Both the position numbers and the translations under genes were made by a program. The notes under the pieces were generated by a model, which saw nothing but the letters and a program-made list of their open reading frames with translations, made no database searches and had not been told where the DNA came from. Below, in pieces: positions 17,718-25,972 of a stretch of DNA of 55,542 nucleotides. Source of the stretch: an uncultured Anaerolineales bacterium (GTDB lineage Bacteria > Chloroflexota > Anaerolineae > Anaerolineales > UBA6663); the NCBI GenBank assembly GCA_937952305.1, contig CALFZO010000070.1, positions 1 to 55,542 on the forward strand. The letters run 5' to 3'. Within the stretch, counting starts at the first letter, position 1; the number at the start of each line of letters is the position of its first letter.

Positions 17718-19007
17718 CTACCGTCTTATGAGAGGCAAGAAGAGGTTGGTATCGGAGGTCGTCCGTTCAAAGGCGCCGCTGTCACACGGGCTAGACCGAA
17801 GAGCGCCCCGTTGGTCGGTGATGGGGCAATAGGCCGACACCCCGGCGTCGATGGCGGCGCTTCCGGTCGCCAGGGCCATCGTCTGGGTCGGCCCGCCCTG
17901 GTTGGCGAGTCCATAGAGGCGGGAATCGCCCGCCGGCAATTCCCCGGAGTTCGCCACGCAGCCGGTATCGGGTCCGGACTGCAGGTTGCCGCCGTCATTC
18001 ACAAAGGGAATGCTGGTATAGCCGCAATTGCCCCCGATGTTATCGGCCACGATGGTGTTTCTGAGGGTGAAGGCGCCGCTCGAACTCGCATTCCAGATGC
18101 CGCCGTTCGTGGTCACGGCGAAGTTGCCGTTGCCGCTGATAGTGGCATTGACGAGGGTGAGAGTGCCGAAGTTGAGGATGGCGGAGTAGTTGCTGAACGG
18201 CAGCGCCGAGAAGCCGTTCTTGGTGATGGTGGCGTTCGTCACCGTCATGACGCTGGTGGGCTCAAAGTTGGCGAGGCCGGCACCCTGGCGGCCGTTGTTC
18301 GTATGGATCGTCACATTGACCAACTCCGCCACGGCGGCGTTATACAAGCCAGCTCCGTAAGACGGCAAGGCGGTCACAATATTGTTACTGATGGTCGTGT
18401 CGCTGATGTAGATGCGGCAATTGCCCACCAGGCAGCCGGTCCAGACGCCGCCTCCGCCGCCGGAGCCCTGGGCGACGTTATACGCCACGATGGAATTGGT
18501 CAGCGTCATCACGCTGCTATTAATCAGGCCGCCGCCGCTGTAGGCCGTGAAGTTGTTGGTGATCGCGACATGATCCAGGGTTGGCTCGGCCAGGCCGCTC
18601 ACCTTCACACCACCGCCGTGATCGTTGAGAGCACGACCGCCGGTGAAGGTGAGGCCCGAGATCACGGTGTTGCTGATGGCGGCGCCGGTAATCGTGAGGA
18701 CGCGCTGGTTGGCGGCGGCAGAGATGATGGTGGTCGCGCGGTCTGCACCGGTCAGGTTGACCGCTTTGTCCAGGGTCAGGCTTTCCGTGTACGTGCCGGC
18801 CGGGATCAGAATCGTATCGCCATGATCGGCGGCATTGAGGCAGGCCTGCAGCGTCGTGTCACACGGCGCCACCCCCAGCGTATAGGTCACCGCCTGGGCG
18901 GCCATCTCGGCCCGGTCCGCGGCCGTTAACCCAAACAGCAAGGCGCAGAAAAGCGCTACTCCCCAGAAGACAAGCGAACGTGAAGTCGTCAGGCTGGCTG
19001 GCCGCAT
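17718..19007 (-). CDS. Secreted right-handed parallel beta-helix protein
   Basis: The product has 429 residues. A signal peptide is evident (LVFWGVALFCALLFGLTAA, probable cleavage near AAQA). The next segment (DTILIPAGTYTESLTLDKAV) is the usual entry to a parallel beta-helix of the pectate-lyase/CSLREA class. It is followed by many ~22-residue coils rich in N, T, S and G (NTVISGLTFTGGR, LTNSIVAYNVAQG). The C-terminal part, GSAAIDAGVSAYCPITDQRG and CDSGAFE, matches the 'choice-of-anchor Q' region. The final residues, NLFLPLIRR, resemble a short hydrophobic tail seen in many Chloroflexota exported proteins. Base composition is less GC-rich than its neighbours. GGGGG lies about 7 nt upstream of the start. 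Likely an extracellular adhesin or carbohydrate-binding protein; no catalytic residues can be assigned. Confidence 0.8.
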   Translation of the reverse strand: MRPASLTTSRSLVFWGVALFCALLFGLTAADRAEMAAQAVTYTLGVAPCDTTLQACLNAADHGDTILIPAGTYTESLTLDKAVNLTGADRATTIISAAANQRVLTITGAAISNTVISGLTFTGGRALNDHGGGVKVSGLAEPTLDHVAITNNFTAYSGGGLINSSVMTLTNSIVAYNVAQGSGGGGGVWTGCLVGNCRIYISDTTISNNIVTALPSYGAGLYNAAVAELVNVTIHTNNGRQGAGLANFEPTSVMTVTNATITKNGFSALPFSNYSAILNFGTLTLVNATISGNGNFAVTTNGGIWNASSSGAFTLRNTIVADNIGGNCGYTSIPFVNDGGNLQSGPDTGCVANSGELPAGDSRLYGLANQGGPTQTMALATGSAAIDAGVSAYCPITDQRGALRSSPCDSGAFERTTSDTNLFLPLIRR

Positions 19008-19172
19008 GGGGCACCCCCTTCATTTTCGACAGCGTTAAGACAGCGGTTGGTTGTGGCGGACTTTCTCTTTGTATTTGAGATCGGCCGGCCTTGGGACCGG
19101 CAATATGTCATAGAGAATGCCTGAGCAAAGTAATCAAGTCGGCCGCGCGGCCCGCAACCCGCCGCTCACCAG

Positions 19173-20639
19173 CTATGGTGTTGGCGTCAAGCTGCGGATC
19201 AGGTCAAGCGTGTAGTCCAGGACCGGGTCTTCGCCGGCCAGGCGCTGCGCCAGTGTGGTCTTGATCTCTACGTCCGGCTGGACGCCGTTCGCGTCCAACT
19301 CGCCGCTGGGGCGGACCTGGCAGGTGCGCGAGATTTGCAGGAGCAAGCCGGTCCGTGGCAACGGCGTCATCTCCGAGGCGACGTCCGCGCAGAAGGAGGC
19401 CGTGTCGCTGGTCGGCTCGCCGATCAGCAGCGCCAGGTCGTAATCCTGCAGGATGGTCGCGAAGACGATCCCGGACGAGAACGTGTCCGGCCCGATCAGG
19501 AGGTAGAGGTCCCCCGGGTAACGCTGCTCGGCCGGGAATGGCTGGATCAACTCGCATGCCGCCTCGCGGGGAGCGCCGGACCCGTAGCCGCCGAACGGAG
19601 CCTGAGAACGGCGCGCGCACTGCCGATAGGGCTGGTCGGTGAGGTAGTCCATGACGGCGTTGATTTCCTGGTACAGGCCGCCGCCGTTGGCGCGCACGTC
19701 GATGATGAGGTGTGAGACGCCCTCGGCCTGGACCTGGGCGAAGGGCGCTTTGAGCAGGGGGCCGATACCGACAAAAGCGTTGAGCGTCAGCAGGCCGATG
19801 GATTCGCCCGGAAAGGCCGTGTAGGTCACCAGTGCCGGCGGCGCGCCGGCGTTGGCGGCCGGCCGGGAACTCGCCTCCGCCGTCAGGCTGGGGACCCTCT
19901 GCACAACCGGCGCGCTGGCGCCCGGCGGCAGCAGCTCCACCTCGAATTCGGCCGGCGAGCCCAGTAGCAGCCAGAGGGCGAGCGTGGGGAGGACGCGCGT
20001 TTGGGGGAAGTAACGCTGCACCTCGGCCTGGAGCGCGGCCGCCGGCCAGCCGTCCACGGCCAACACCTCGCTGCCGAGCGGCACGCCGGTCTCGCCGGCC
20101 AGATCGCCCATGACGTAGACGCGGCCGCCCTCGCCTTCGATCACCAGCGGGAAGGCGCGCTCACTCGTCATCACGCCGGCGAGCGCCTCGTCCGGCGGGA
20201 AGACGAGGGTGTGACCGTCACCCAGGCTGTTGACCAGCGGCGCCACCTGACGATAGAAGTCCAGCACCGAGAGCGGCTGTGACAGCGCCTGCGCCAGACG
20301 CTCGCGTTCTTGGTCGATTTCAGCTTTGGGGCGGCGGGCGTAGGGGTCCGGGTGCGTGGTCTCCAGACGATGAAACAGCTCGTCCAGATCGGCGCGCATG
20401 GCCTCCGGCGCCAGGCGCGGGTAGTCACCGAGCACGACCAGCGTGGGCGGCGGCGCTGTTGCAGTGGGGGCGCTGAACGTGGCGGTGGGCGCGATCGTGG
20501 CCGCGGGTGCCGAGGTGGCGGCCGGACTGGGCGGGGCCGCGCAGGCGGCCAGGAGGGCCGCCAGGATGAGCCAAAGCACTGCCGACGGGCGGCGTGGGAT
20601 CGTTCGATCAGATGAGGCCGGCCGGAAGATTGCAGGCAT
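19173..20639 (-). CDS. S41-family (C-terminal processing) peptidase lipoprotein
   Basis: The product has 488 residues from the ATG at 20639, which has GGGGGAGA about 3-8 nt upstream; a TTG four codons earlier is less likely. A lipoprotein signal with lipobox LLAAC (Cys33) is followed by a Thr/Ala/Pro-rich linker, so the enzyme is anchored outside the cytosol. The tail-specific protease pattern is present: SHLIIDVRANGGG (~305-320), then GPDTFSSGIVFA with the probable catalytic Ser near residue 388. LIGEPTSDTASFC and DANGVQPDVEI complete the S41 core. The helical N-terminal part (LDELFHRLETTHPDPYARR) resembles S41 relatives lacking a recognisable PDZ domain. It is the last gene of the carotenoid/ABC gene string, 27 bp after the previous stop. 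Confidence 0.85.
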   Translation of the reverse strand: MPAIFRPASSDRTIPRRPSAVLWLILAALLAACAAPPSPAATSAPAATIAPTATFSAPTATAPPPTLVVLGDYPRLAPEAMRADLDELFHRLETTHPDPYARRPKAEIDQERERLAQALSQPLSVLDFYRQVAPLVNSLGDGHTLVFPPDEALAGVMTSERAFPLVIEGEGGRVYVMGDLAGETGVPLGSEVLAVDGWPAAALQAEVQRYFPQTRVLPTLALWLLLGSPAEFEVELLPPGASAPVVQRVPSLTAEASSRPAANAGAPPALVTYTAFPGESIGLLTLNAFVGIGPLLKAPFAQVQAEGVSHLIIDVRANGGGLYQEINAVMDYLTDQPYRQCARRSQAPFGGYGSGAPREAACELIQPFPAEQRYPGDLYLLIGPDTFSSGIVFATILQDYDLALLIGEPTSDTASFCADVASEMTPLPRTGLLLQISRTCQVRPSGELDANGVQPDVEIKTTLAQRLAGEDPVLDYTLDLIRSLTPTP

Positions 20640-20666
20640 GGTCTCCCCCAAGCGGCTGGCGGCCTT

Positions 20667-21362
20667 TCAAACCTCAGTGAACGTCCGCGAGCGCGCGTGC
20701 ACGGCGTCCACGCGCAGGCGCCACTCGGCCCCGGCCGCGTGTGAGTCCACCAGCCAGCCGAAGGCCGGCGTGGCCGGGTGCGGGGCCAGCGTCAGCGTAT
20801 CGACGCCGGGCAGGAACGGATAGACCGCCGTGGAGCCGGCCAGGCGCGCGATGAAATAGCGCCGTGCGGCTGTCCCGCCTAGATAGATGGGGCCGCGCCA
20901 GTCTTCGTCCTGGACCGTGGCCGGCGCGCGCGCCGCCGCCATGGCGGCCTGGCAGGCTGAACCGCGCGCGTCGCCGACCGTGAACCGGGCCGGCGGGCCG
21001 GCCGCGACGGTGATCTCGGCCGGGTAATAGGGCGTCTGGAAGAAAGTCCGCTCGATGAACGCGAACAGGCGCGAGGAGTTAAAGGCGTGCACCAGGTACA
21101 GGCCGTCTCGGCGGTCGCCGGCCGGCTGCCGGGACACCGTCAGGCCGAGAGTGAACTCGCGGGTGCGGCTGCCCTGCCAGGCCAGGGCCGTGGCGCTCAG
21201 GGCCAGCTCAGCCTGGCCGCCGGCATTGTAGGGGTGCAGGCCGGTGCCCCGCAGCCGCGCCTGCCAGAACGCCAGGTCGGCGTGCAGCACCAAGGTGGCT
21301 TCTTTAACGTGTTGGACGACAGCGACGAAGGGGACGTCTGTGGAGGGGAGGGCAGTGCTCAC
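20667..21362 (-). CDS. DUF2071/YqjF-like protein (tentative)
   Basis: The product has 231 residues from a GTG at 21362 with GGAG about 8 nt upstream; longer frames run into the permease gene. The central segment DGLYLVHAFNSSRLFAFIER then TFFQTPYYPAEITV has the shape of the DUF2071 signature (aromatic-rich strand, helix, then RTFF-LPYY-AE). That family is related in fold to acetoacetate decarboxylase. No signal peptide or membrane helix is present. The gene is 35 bp after the ABC permease and 27 bp before the S41 lipoprotein, so it is probably in the same transcript. Its biochemical role is unknown, and the family match is by pattern only. Confidence 0.55.
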   Translation of the reverse strand: MSTALPSTDVPFVAVVQHVKEATLVLHADLAFWQARLRGTGLHPYNAGGQAELALSATALAWQGSRTREFTLGLTVSRQPAGDRRDGLYLVHAFNSSRLFAFIERTFFQTPYYPAEITVAAGPPARFTVGDARGSACQAAMAAARAPATVQDEDWRGPIYLGGTAARRYFIARLAGSTAVYPFLPGVDTLTLAPHPATPAFGWLVDSHAAGAEWRLRVDAVHARSRTFTEV

Positions 21363-21397
21363 GCGCGAACTCCGGCCGGCGGGATGGCCAGAGTCTA

Positions 21398-23812
21398 TCA
21401 CGCATAGGCCAGGCTTTCCCGGACGCTGATCCGGGCGGCGGCGCGCGCCGGGCCGAGCGCGGCCAGAGCCCCGATGAGCACGGTGACGCCCAGCCACAGC
21501 AGCACGGCCCAACCATTGAAGGCGTAATCCAGGTTGACTTCCAGCATCGTCTGGCCCAGCTGGCGCGCCAACGGCTGGGCTAACAGATACGCGATCGGCA
21601 CGGCCAACACCCAGCTCAACAGACTCTGCAGCACGCCTTCCATCAGGAAGAGCGACAGGAGCGTGGCCGACCGCGCGCCGATGGCGCGCAGCACGCCGAT
21701 CTCGCGCGTGCGCTCCATGACGCTCAGGCTGAGCGCGCTGGCCAGGCCGATGCCGCCGACGCTGGCCAGCAGCATCGCCAATCCGAGCAGCGTGGACACC
21801 ACCGGGCTGAACTGGTTGAGCGTGAAGGCGCGCTCCTCCAGCGTCACGGCGCTGGTGTACAGATCGACCTTGAACCCGTCAGCCTCGAAGCGCTCGCGCA
21901 GGCGGTCGGCGGCGGCCTGCGCGGCTTCCAGGCCGTCGTCCGTGGTCCGCACCAGGACGCGCGTGACGGCGGCGTCCGTGCCCAGCGCCGCCCGCACTGC
22001 GTCCAGGGGCGCGTAGAGCTCCTCGGTCGCGAAGCCGCCGCCGAAGATGACCTGGTAGGTCCCGACGATCTCCCAGGCCTCGCCGCCGGCCGGGCCGAGG
22101 TCCAGGGTGACGGTGTCGCCCAGCGCCAGGCCATTCTGGCTGGCCGTGTCCTGGCTGATCACGAGCACGCGCGCGTCGCCAGGCCGCAGCCAGCGGCCAG
22201 CCGTGAGCAGGGGCCGATACATATCCGAGTCCAGCGGCAGGCCCACCAGCTGCGCGCCCAGCCCGGCCGAGTCCGCCAGCCGTTCGCCGGCGCGCAGCAG
22301 CGTGGCGTTGCTGCTCAGCCACAGCTCGGAGCGCTCCAGGCCGGGCACGCCCTCCAGAACCGTCCGCACCCGGTCAGCCGACTGGCTGGCCGTGAAGCCC
22401 ACCCGCACGGCATAGGCGCGCCGGGCCGTGTCATTGTCGACGGTCAGGAGCATGGACGAGACCAGCGCCATCACCACCAGGAAGGCCACGCCCGCCGTCG
22501 TCAGCACCAGCACCGTCAGCGCCAGGCGGCTCTTGCGCCGGAACAGGTTGCCCAGCGCGGCGGCGTAGGCGGTCGGCAGAAAGCGCTCGCCGAAACGGTC
22601 CACCAGGCGGTCAAACGGGCCGGGTCCGAAGTCCGCGCCGACGCCGTAAGTGGCGATAGCCTCGCGCACGCTCAGCGCGGCGCCGCGCAGCACCGGCAGC
22701 AGGCCGGCCAGCACCGGCGCCGCCAGCGCGGCCAACACTTGCAGAATCACGGCCCGGGTCGAGAACTGGAACTCCACGTAGTCAACGTTGAAGAGGTTGA
22801 GGAAAGCCTGCGTGGCGTAGAACGCCGTGAGCAGGCCGGCCGGTAACGCGACGGTTAACGCCACCGCGCCGTAGACCAGGATGCCCGCCAGGTAAGTCCC
22901 CACGATGTCGCGGCGGCGTCCGCCGATGGCCTTGATCACGCCGATCTGGTCGGTCTGCTGGGTGATCAGGGCGGTCAGCGTGCTCATCACCAGGACCACG
23001 CTCAGGAACAGGGCCGCGCCCGCCATCCACTGCAGGATCAGCATCGAGCCTTCTACAAAGCGGCGGCCCCAGTGCTTGTCCGGGTCCTGGTAGATGGTGA
23101 CGGCCACCGGCACGCCCAGATCGCCCAGGCGCGCGCGCAGCTCGCCGGCCACGGCCTCGGCCCGCGCGCGGCTGTACGGCTCGGTCACGCGCACCAGCAG
23201 TTGCACGTAGCGCCCGGCCGGCAGGCCGAACTCGGCCAGCGTGGCCGCATCGGCGAAGAAGTGCGCGCGTCCGCCAAAAGCCGGCGGCTGAACGAAGGGA
23301 TGCCGGATCAGTCCGCTGAGCTTGAAGTCGCGGGCCGCGCCGCCCACATCCAGCGTGACCGTGTCGCCCAGCGCCAGGCCGAAATACTGGCCGCTCAGGC
23401 GCTCCACGCCCAGGTCCGGGTCGGCCGGCCAGGCGCCGTCCGTCAGCGTGACCTGGTCATAGGTCTGCGCGGCGTAGTCCGGGCGCATCACCAGATTGCC
23501 GGGCTGCCATTCGGCCTCCGGGCCGAGGCGGTAGCGCACCGGGAGCTGGTTAACCGGGTCGATGTCGGCCACGCCCGGCGTCTGCTTGAGCGCGTCCACG
23601 TCGGCCTGGTCCACGCTGCCGCGCAGGATGATGTTGAAGTGCGACGGCGCGACGGCCTGGTGCGCCCGGTCCAGGCCGCTCAGCAGTTGGTCCACCATGC
23701 CGAAGATGGCGCCCACCGCGAACACGCCGGCCGCGATGCTGGTCATCGCCAGCAGCGTGCGCGCCTTGTGCGTCCACAGGTCGTACCAGACCTTGCGCCA
23801 GAGGACGGTCAC
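21398..23812 (-). CDS. ABC transporter permease, double FtsX/MacB type
   Basis: The product has 804 residues. An N-terminal helix (LLAMTSIAAGVFAVGAIFG) is followed by a large extracytoplasmic MacB-like domain (~50-245), three helices with ALITQQTDQIGVIKAIGGRR (~285-305), and a linker with a helix near 425-450. A second periplasmic domain (~455-685) and three final helices, with SVMERTREIGVLRAIGARSA, complete the duplicated FtsX fold. Such permeases use ATP-driven motion to move or release lipids, lipoproteins or peptides outward (Lol/Mac class). The GTG start overlaps the stop of the ATPase gene by 4 bp, so the two are translationally coupled. Confidence 0.9.
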   Translation of the reverse strand: MTVLWRKVWYDLWTHKARTLLAMTSIAAGVFAVGAIFGMVDQLLSGLDRAHQAVAPSHFNIILRGSVDQADVDALKQTPGVADIDPVNQLPVRYRLGPEAEWQPGNLVMRPDYAAQTYDQVTLTDGAWPADPDLGVERLSGQYFGLALGDTVTLDVGGAARDFKLSGLIRHPFVQPPAFGGRAHFFADAATLAEFGLPAGRYVQLLVRVTEPYSRARAEAVAGELRARLGDLGVPVAVTIYQDPDKHWGRRFVEGSMLILQWMAGAALFLSVVLVMSTLTALITQQTDQIGVIKAIGGRRRDIVGTYLAGILVYGAVALTVALPAGLLTAFYATQAFLNLFNVDYVEFQFSTRAVILQVLAALAAPVLAGLLPVLRGAALSVREAIATYGVGADFGPGPFDRLVDRFGERFLPTAYAAALGNLFRRKSRLALTVLVLTTAGVAFLVVMALVSSMLLTVDNDTARRAYAVRVGFTASQSADRVRTVLEGVPGLERSELWLSSNATLLRAGERLADSAGLGAQLVGLPLDSDMYRPLLTAGRWLRPGDARVLVISQDTASQNGLALGDTVTLDLGPAGGEAWEIVGTYQVIFGGGFATEELYAPLDAVRAALGTDAAVTRVLVRTTDDGLEAAQAAADRLRERFEADGFKVDLYTSAVTLEERAFTLNQFSPVVSTLLGLAMLLASVGGIGLASALSLSVMERTREIGVLRAIGARSATLLSLFLMEGVLQSLLSWVLAVPIAYLLAQPLARQLGQTMLEVNLDYAFNGWAVLLWLGVTVLIGALAALGPARAAARISVRESLAYA

Positions 23813-24519
23813 GCCCCCCTCCCCGCCTGACGCTCATCGCGCACCACCCGCCCGTTCAGGATCTCCACCACGCGCTGAGTCTGGCGCGCCAATGCGGGGT
23901 TGTGCGTGACCATGATCAGGGTCTTGCCGTCCGCCACCAGGCGCGTGAACAACTGAAAGACCTCGTCGGACAGGCGCGCGTCCAGGTTGCCGGTGGGCTC
24001 GTCGGCCACCACCAACGGCGGATCATTGGCCAAAGCCCGGGCGATGGCCGCGCGCTGCTGCTGGCCGCCGGAGACCTGGCTGGGCAGCTTGTGGGCCTGG
24101 TCGGCCAGGCCGACGAGGTCCAGCAGGTGCCGGGCGCGCTCGCGGCGCTGGCGCGGCGGCAGCCGGCGCAGGAAGTCCATGGGCAGCAGCACGTTCTGCA
24201 GCAGGTTGAGCGCCGGCAGCAGCTGGAAGAACTGAAAGACGATGCCGAGCGTCGCGCCGCGCCAGACCGCCAACTGCTCCTCGGTGAGGGTGTGCACGGC
24301 GCGCCCGGCCACGATGACCTCGCCGCTGGTGGGATGATCGATGCCCGTGATCATGTTGAGCAGCGTGGACTTGCCGTTGCCGGATGGGCCGGTGATGGCC
24401 AGCAGCTCGCCGGGCGGCACGGTGAGCGAGACGCCCTGGAGGATCTCCACCTCGGCGTCGCCGACGCGGAAGCGCTTAGTGACGTTCTTGATCTGGACGA
24501 GGGGTGCGGCTACAGCCAT
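23809..24519 (-). CDS. ABC transporter ATP-binding protein (LolD/MacB class)
   Basis: The product has 236 residues, the standard size. Walker A is GPSGNGKST (~41-49), the Q-loop lies near QFFQLLPALNLLQNV, the signature is VSGGQQQRAAIARALA (~144-159) and Walker B is LVVADEPTGNLD (~164-175). The H-loop His is in MVTHNPALA. This combination, with GNLD after Walker B, is typical of LolD/MacB-type exporters. It pairs with the permease that overlaps its stop codon and follows the carotenoid oxygenase by 6 bp. Confidence 0.95.
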   Translation of the reverse strand: MAVAAPLVQIKNVTKRFRVGDAEVEILQGVSLTVPPGELLAITGPSGNGKSTLLNMITGIDHPTSGEVIVAGRAVHTLTEEQLAVWRGATLGIVFQFFQLLPALNLLQNVLLPMDFLRRLPPRQRRERARHLLDLVGLADQAHKLPSQVSGGQQQRAAIARALANDPPLVVADEPTGNLDARLSDEVFQLFTRLVADGKTLIMVTHNPALARQTQRVVEILNGRVVRDERQAGRGA

Positions 24520-24525
24520 GGGCGT

Positions 24526-25965
24526 TTACCGGGCCGCCTCGGCCGCCGGCGCGAAGTACTCGCCGTGGTAGCCGAACAGCACCGCGTGCGGCAGCTCGGC
24601 GCGGGCGCGTTCGGTGAAAGTCTCGGCGTCTAGCACAAGCAGGAACGACGTGCCGCGGGCCGCGTCCAGCACCACCGACAGCACCACGCCGTCGTCCTCA
24701 CGGATGCGGCCGGGCGCGCCGACGAAGACGCCCTCGCCGGGGTAGCAGTCCGACGCGTGCCAGGCCAGCGTACGGCCCGTCTGCACGTCCACCTTGACCA
24801 GCTGGTTGTAGAAGCCCTGGCGCTGCTCCGGCCGCACGCTGACCGCGTACACGTAGCGATAGTCGCCGCGCAGGTTGTAGCGCTCGTAGTCGAAGCGCGG
24901 CAGTTCCAGACAGGCGTCGGACAGGGTCTCGTAGGTGGCGCGCCCGCGGCGCCGGCCTTTCAGCGGCAGGCGGTAGCGGCGCAGCTGGCCCCAGGGCAGC
25001 TCGGCGCGCTCGTCGCTCAGCCGGTTGAGGTAGTAAGACTGGACGATGCCGGCATCCGGGTAGGCGTCCAGGTCCACGATCAGCTCGTCGCCGCGCTCGA
25101 AGGCGTTGACGTGATGAAAAGCGAAGTACGGGTCGGCGTCGAAACGGCCGACCAGTTCGCCATTAGCCCGGTCGAGGACGTAGAACGGCGCGCCGCGCTC
25201 CGGCCGCCAGCGGAAATTCTCGATATACGGCCGCAGCCAGAGCAGCAGGTCGATCGGGTTCACCACCAGCGGGAACTCCGCCACGATGGCGTAACGGCGG
25301 CTCAAGCCGAAGGAGTGCAGGTAGGCGGGCTGGGCCGCGGGCAGCGCCGCGGCCAGAGCGGGCTGGCCGCCCCCCGCCAGGCGATAGAGACGGTACTGGC
25401 TCAGGGCGTGGTAGCGCGTCACCAGGTTGTAGACCACGTCCTGCTCGAAGTCGAACTGCGGGTGGACGGTGGTCATCTGCCCCACCGGGCCGGCCTCGTA
25501 CTGGAAGACGCCGACGGTGGCCAGCGTTTCCGGGTCAAACTCCACCTGGATCGGCGTCTCGGCCAACGCCAGGAAGCGCCGGGCGATCCGGGCGACGTTG
25601 ACCTTGGCGCTGTCCGTGATCTGGGGCGAGAACACGCTCAGCACGCGGCCGAAGAGCGACCGGCACGGGTCGGTGGCGAACTCGGAGTAGCTGATGCGGC
25701 CGTTGGCGCGCGCGGCCTCGTATGAGCGCGTGCGCAGGAACTTGTTGGCGTAGCTCACGCGCCCGTCGGCGAACGCGAAGCGGTGCAGCATCGCCAGGCC
25801 GTCGAACCAATGCCGGTAGGTCTGCGCGCCGACGTGGAAAGTGCCCGGCCCATTGCGGATCAGCGTGCCGTGCAGCCAGCCGGGCAGGCGGCCGCGCACC
25901 GGCAGATCGTCCAGAGTCAGTTCGCGCTCGCTGGCGCCGAAGCCGGTTTCAAAGACTGTGGGCAT
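24526..25965 (-). CDS. Carotenoid oxygenase (RPE65/CCD family)
   Basis: The product has 479 residues from the ATG at 25965, preceded by GAGGTGG; this start avoids overlap with the upstream gene. The family cleaves or isomerises carotenoids or related alkenes with a non-haem Fe(II) held by four His. All four ligand contexts are visible in order: TTVHPQFD, LHSFGLS, FHHVNAFE and GYHGEYF. The N-terminus GTLIRNGPGTFHVG is the usual family opening. It directly follows phytoene desaturase (7 bp), implying that a carotenoid is its substrate, probably by double-bond cleavage to an apocarotenoid or retinal-like aldehyde. The exact bond is not predictable. Confidence 0.92.
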   Translation of the reverse strand: MPTVFETGFGASERELTLDDLPVRGRLPGWLHGTLIRNGPGTFHVGAQTYRHWFDGLAMLHRFAFADGRVSYANKFLRTRSYEAARANGRISYSEFATDPCRSLFGRVLSVFSPQITDSAKVNVARIARRFLALAETPIQVEFDPETLATVGVFQYEAGPVGQMTTVHPQFDFEQDVVYNLVTRYHALSQYRLYRLAGGGQPALAAALPAAQPAYLHSFGLSRRYAIVAEFPLVVNPIDLLLWLRPYIENFRWRPERGAPFYVLDRANGELVGRFDADPYFAFHHVNAFERGDELIVDLDAYPDAGIVQSYYLNRLSDERAELPWGQLRRYRLPLKGRRRGRATYETLSDACLELPRFDYERYNLRGDYRYVYAVSVRPEQRQGFYNQLVKVDVQTGRTLAWHASDCYPGEGVFVGAPGRIREDDGVVLSVVLDAARGTSFLLVLDAETFTERARAELPHAVLFGYHGEYFAPAAEAAR

Positions 25966-25972
25966 AGCCACC

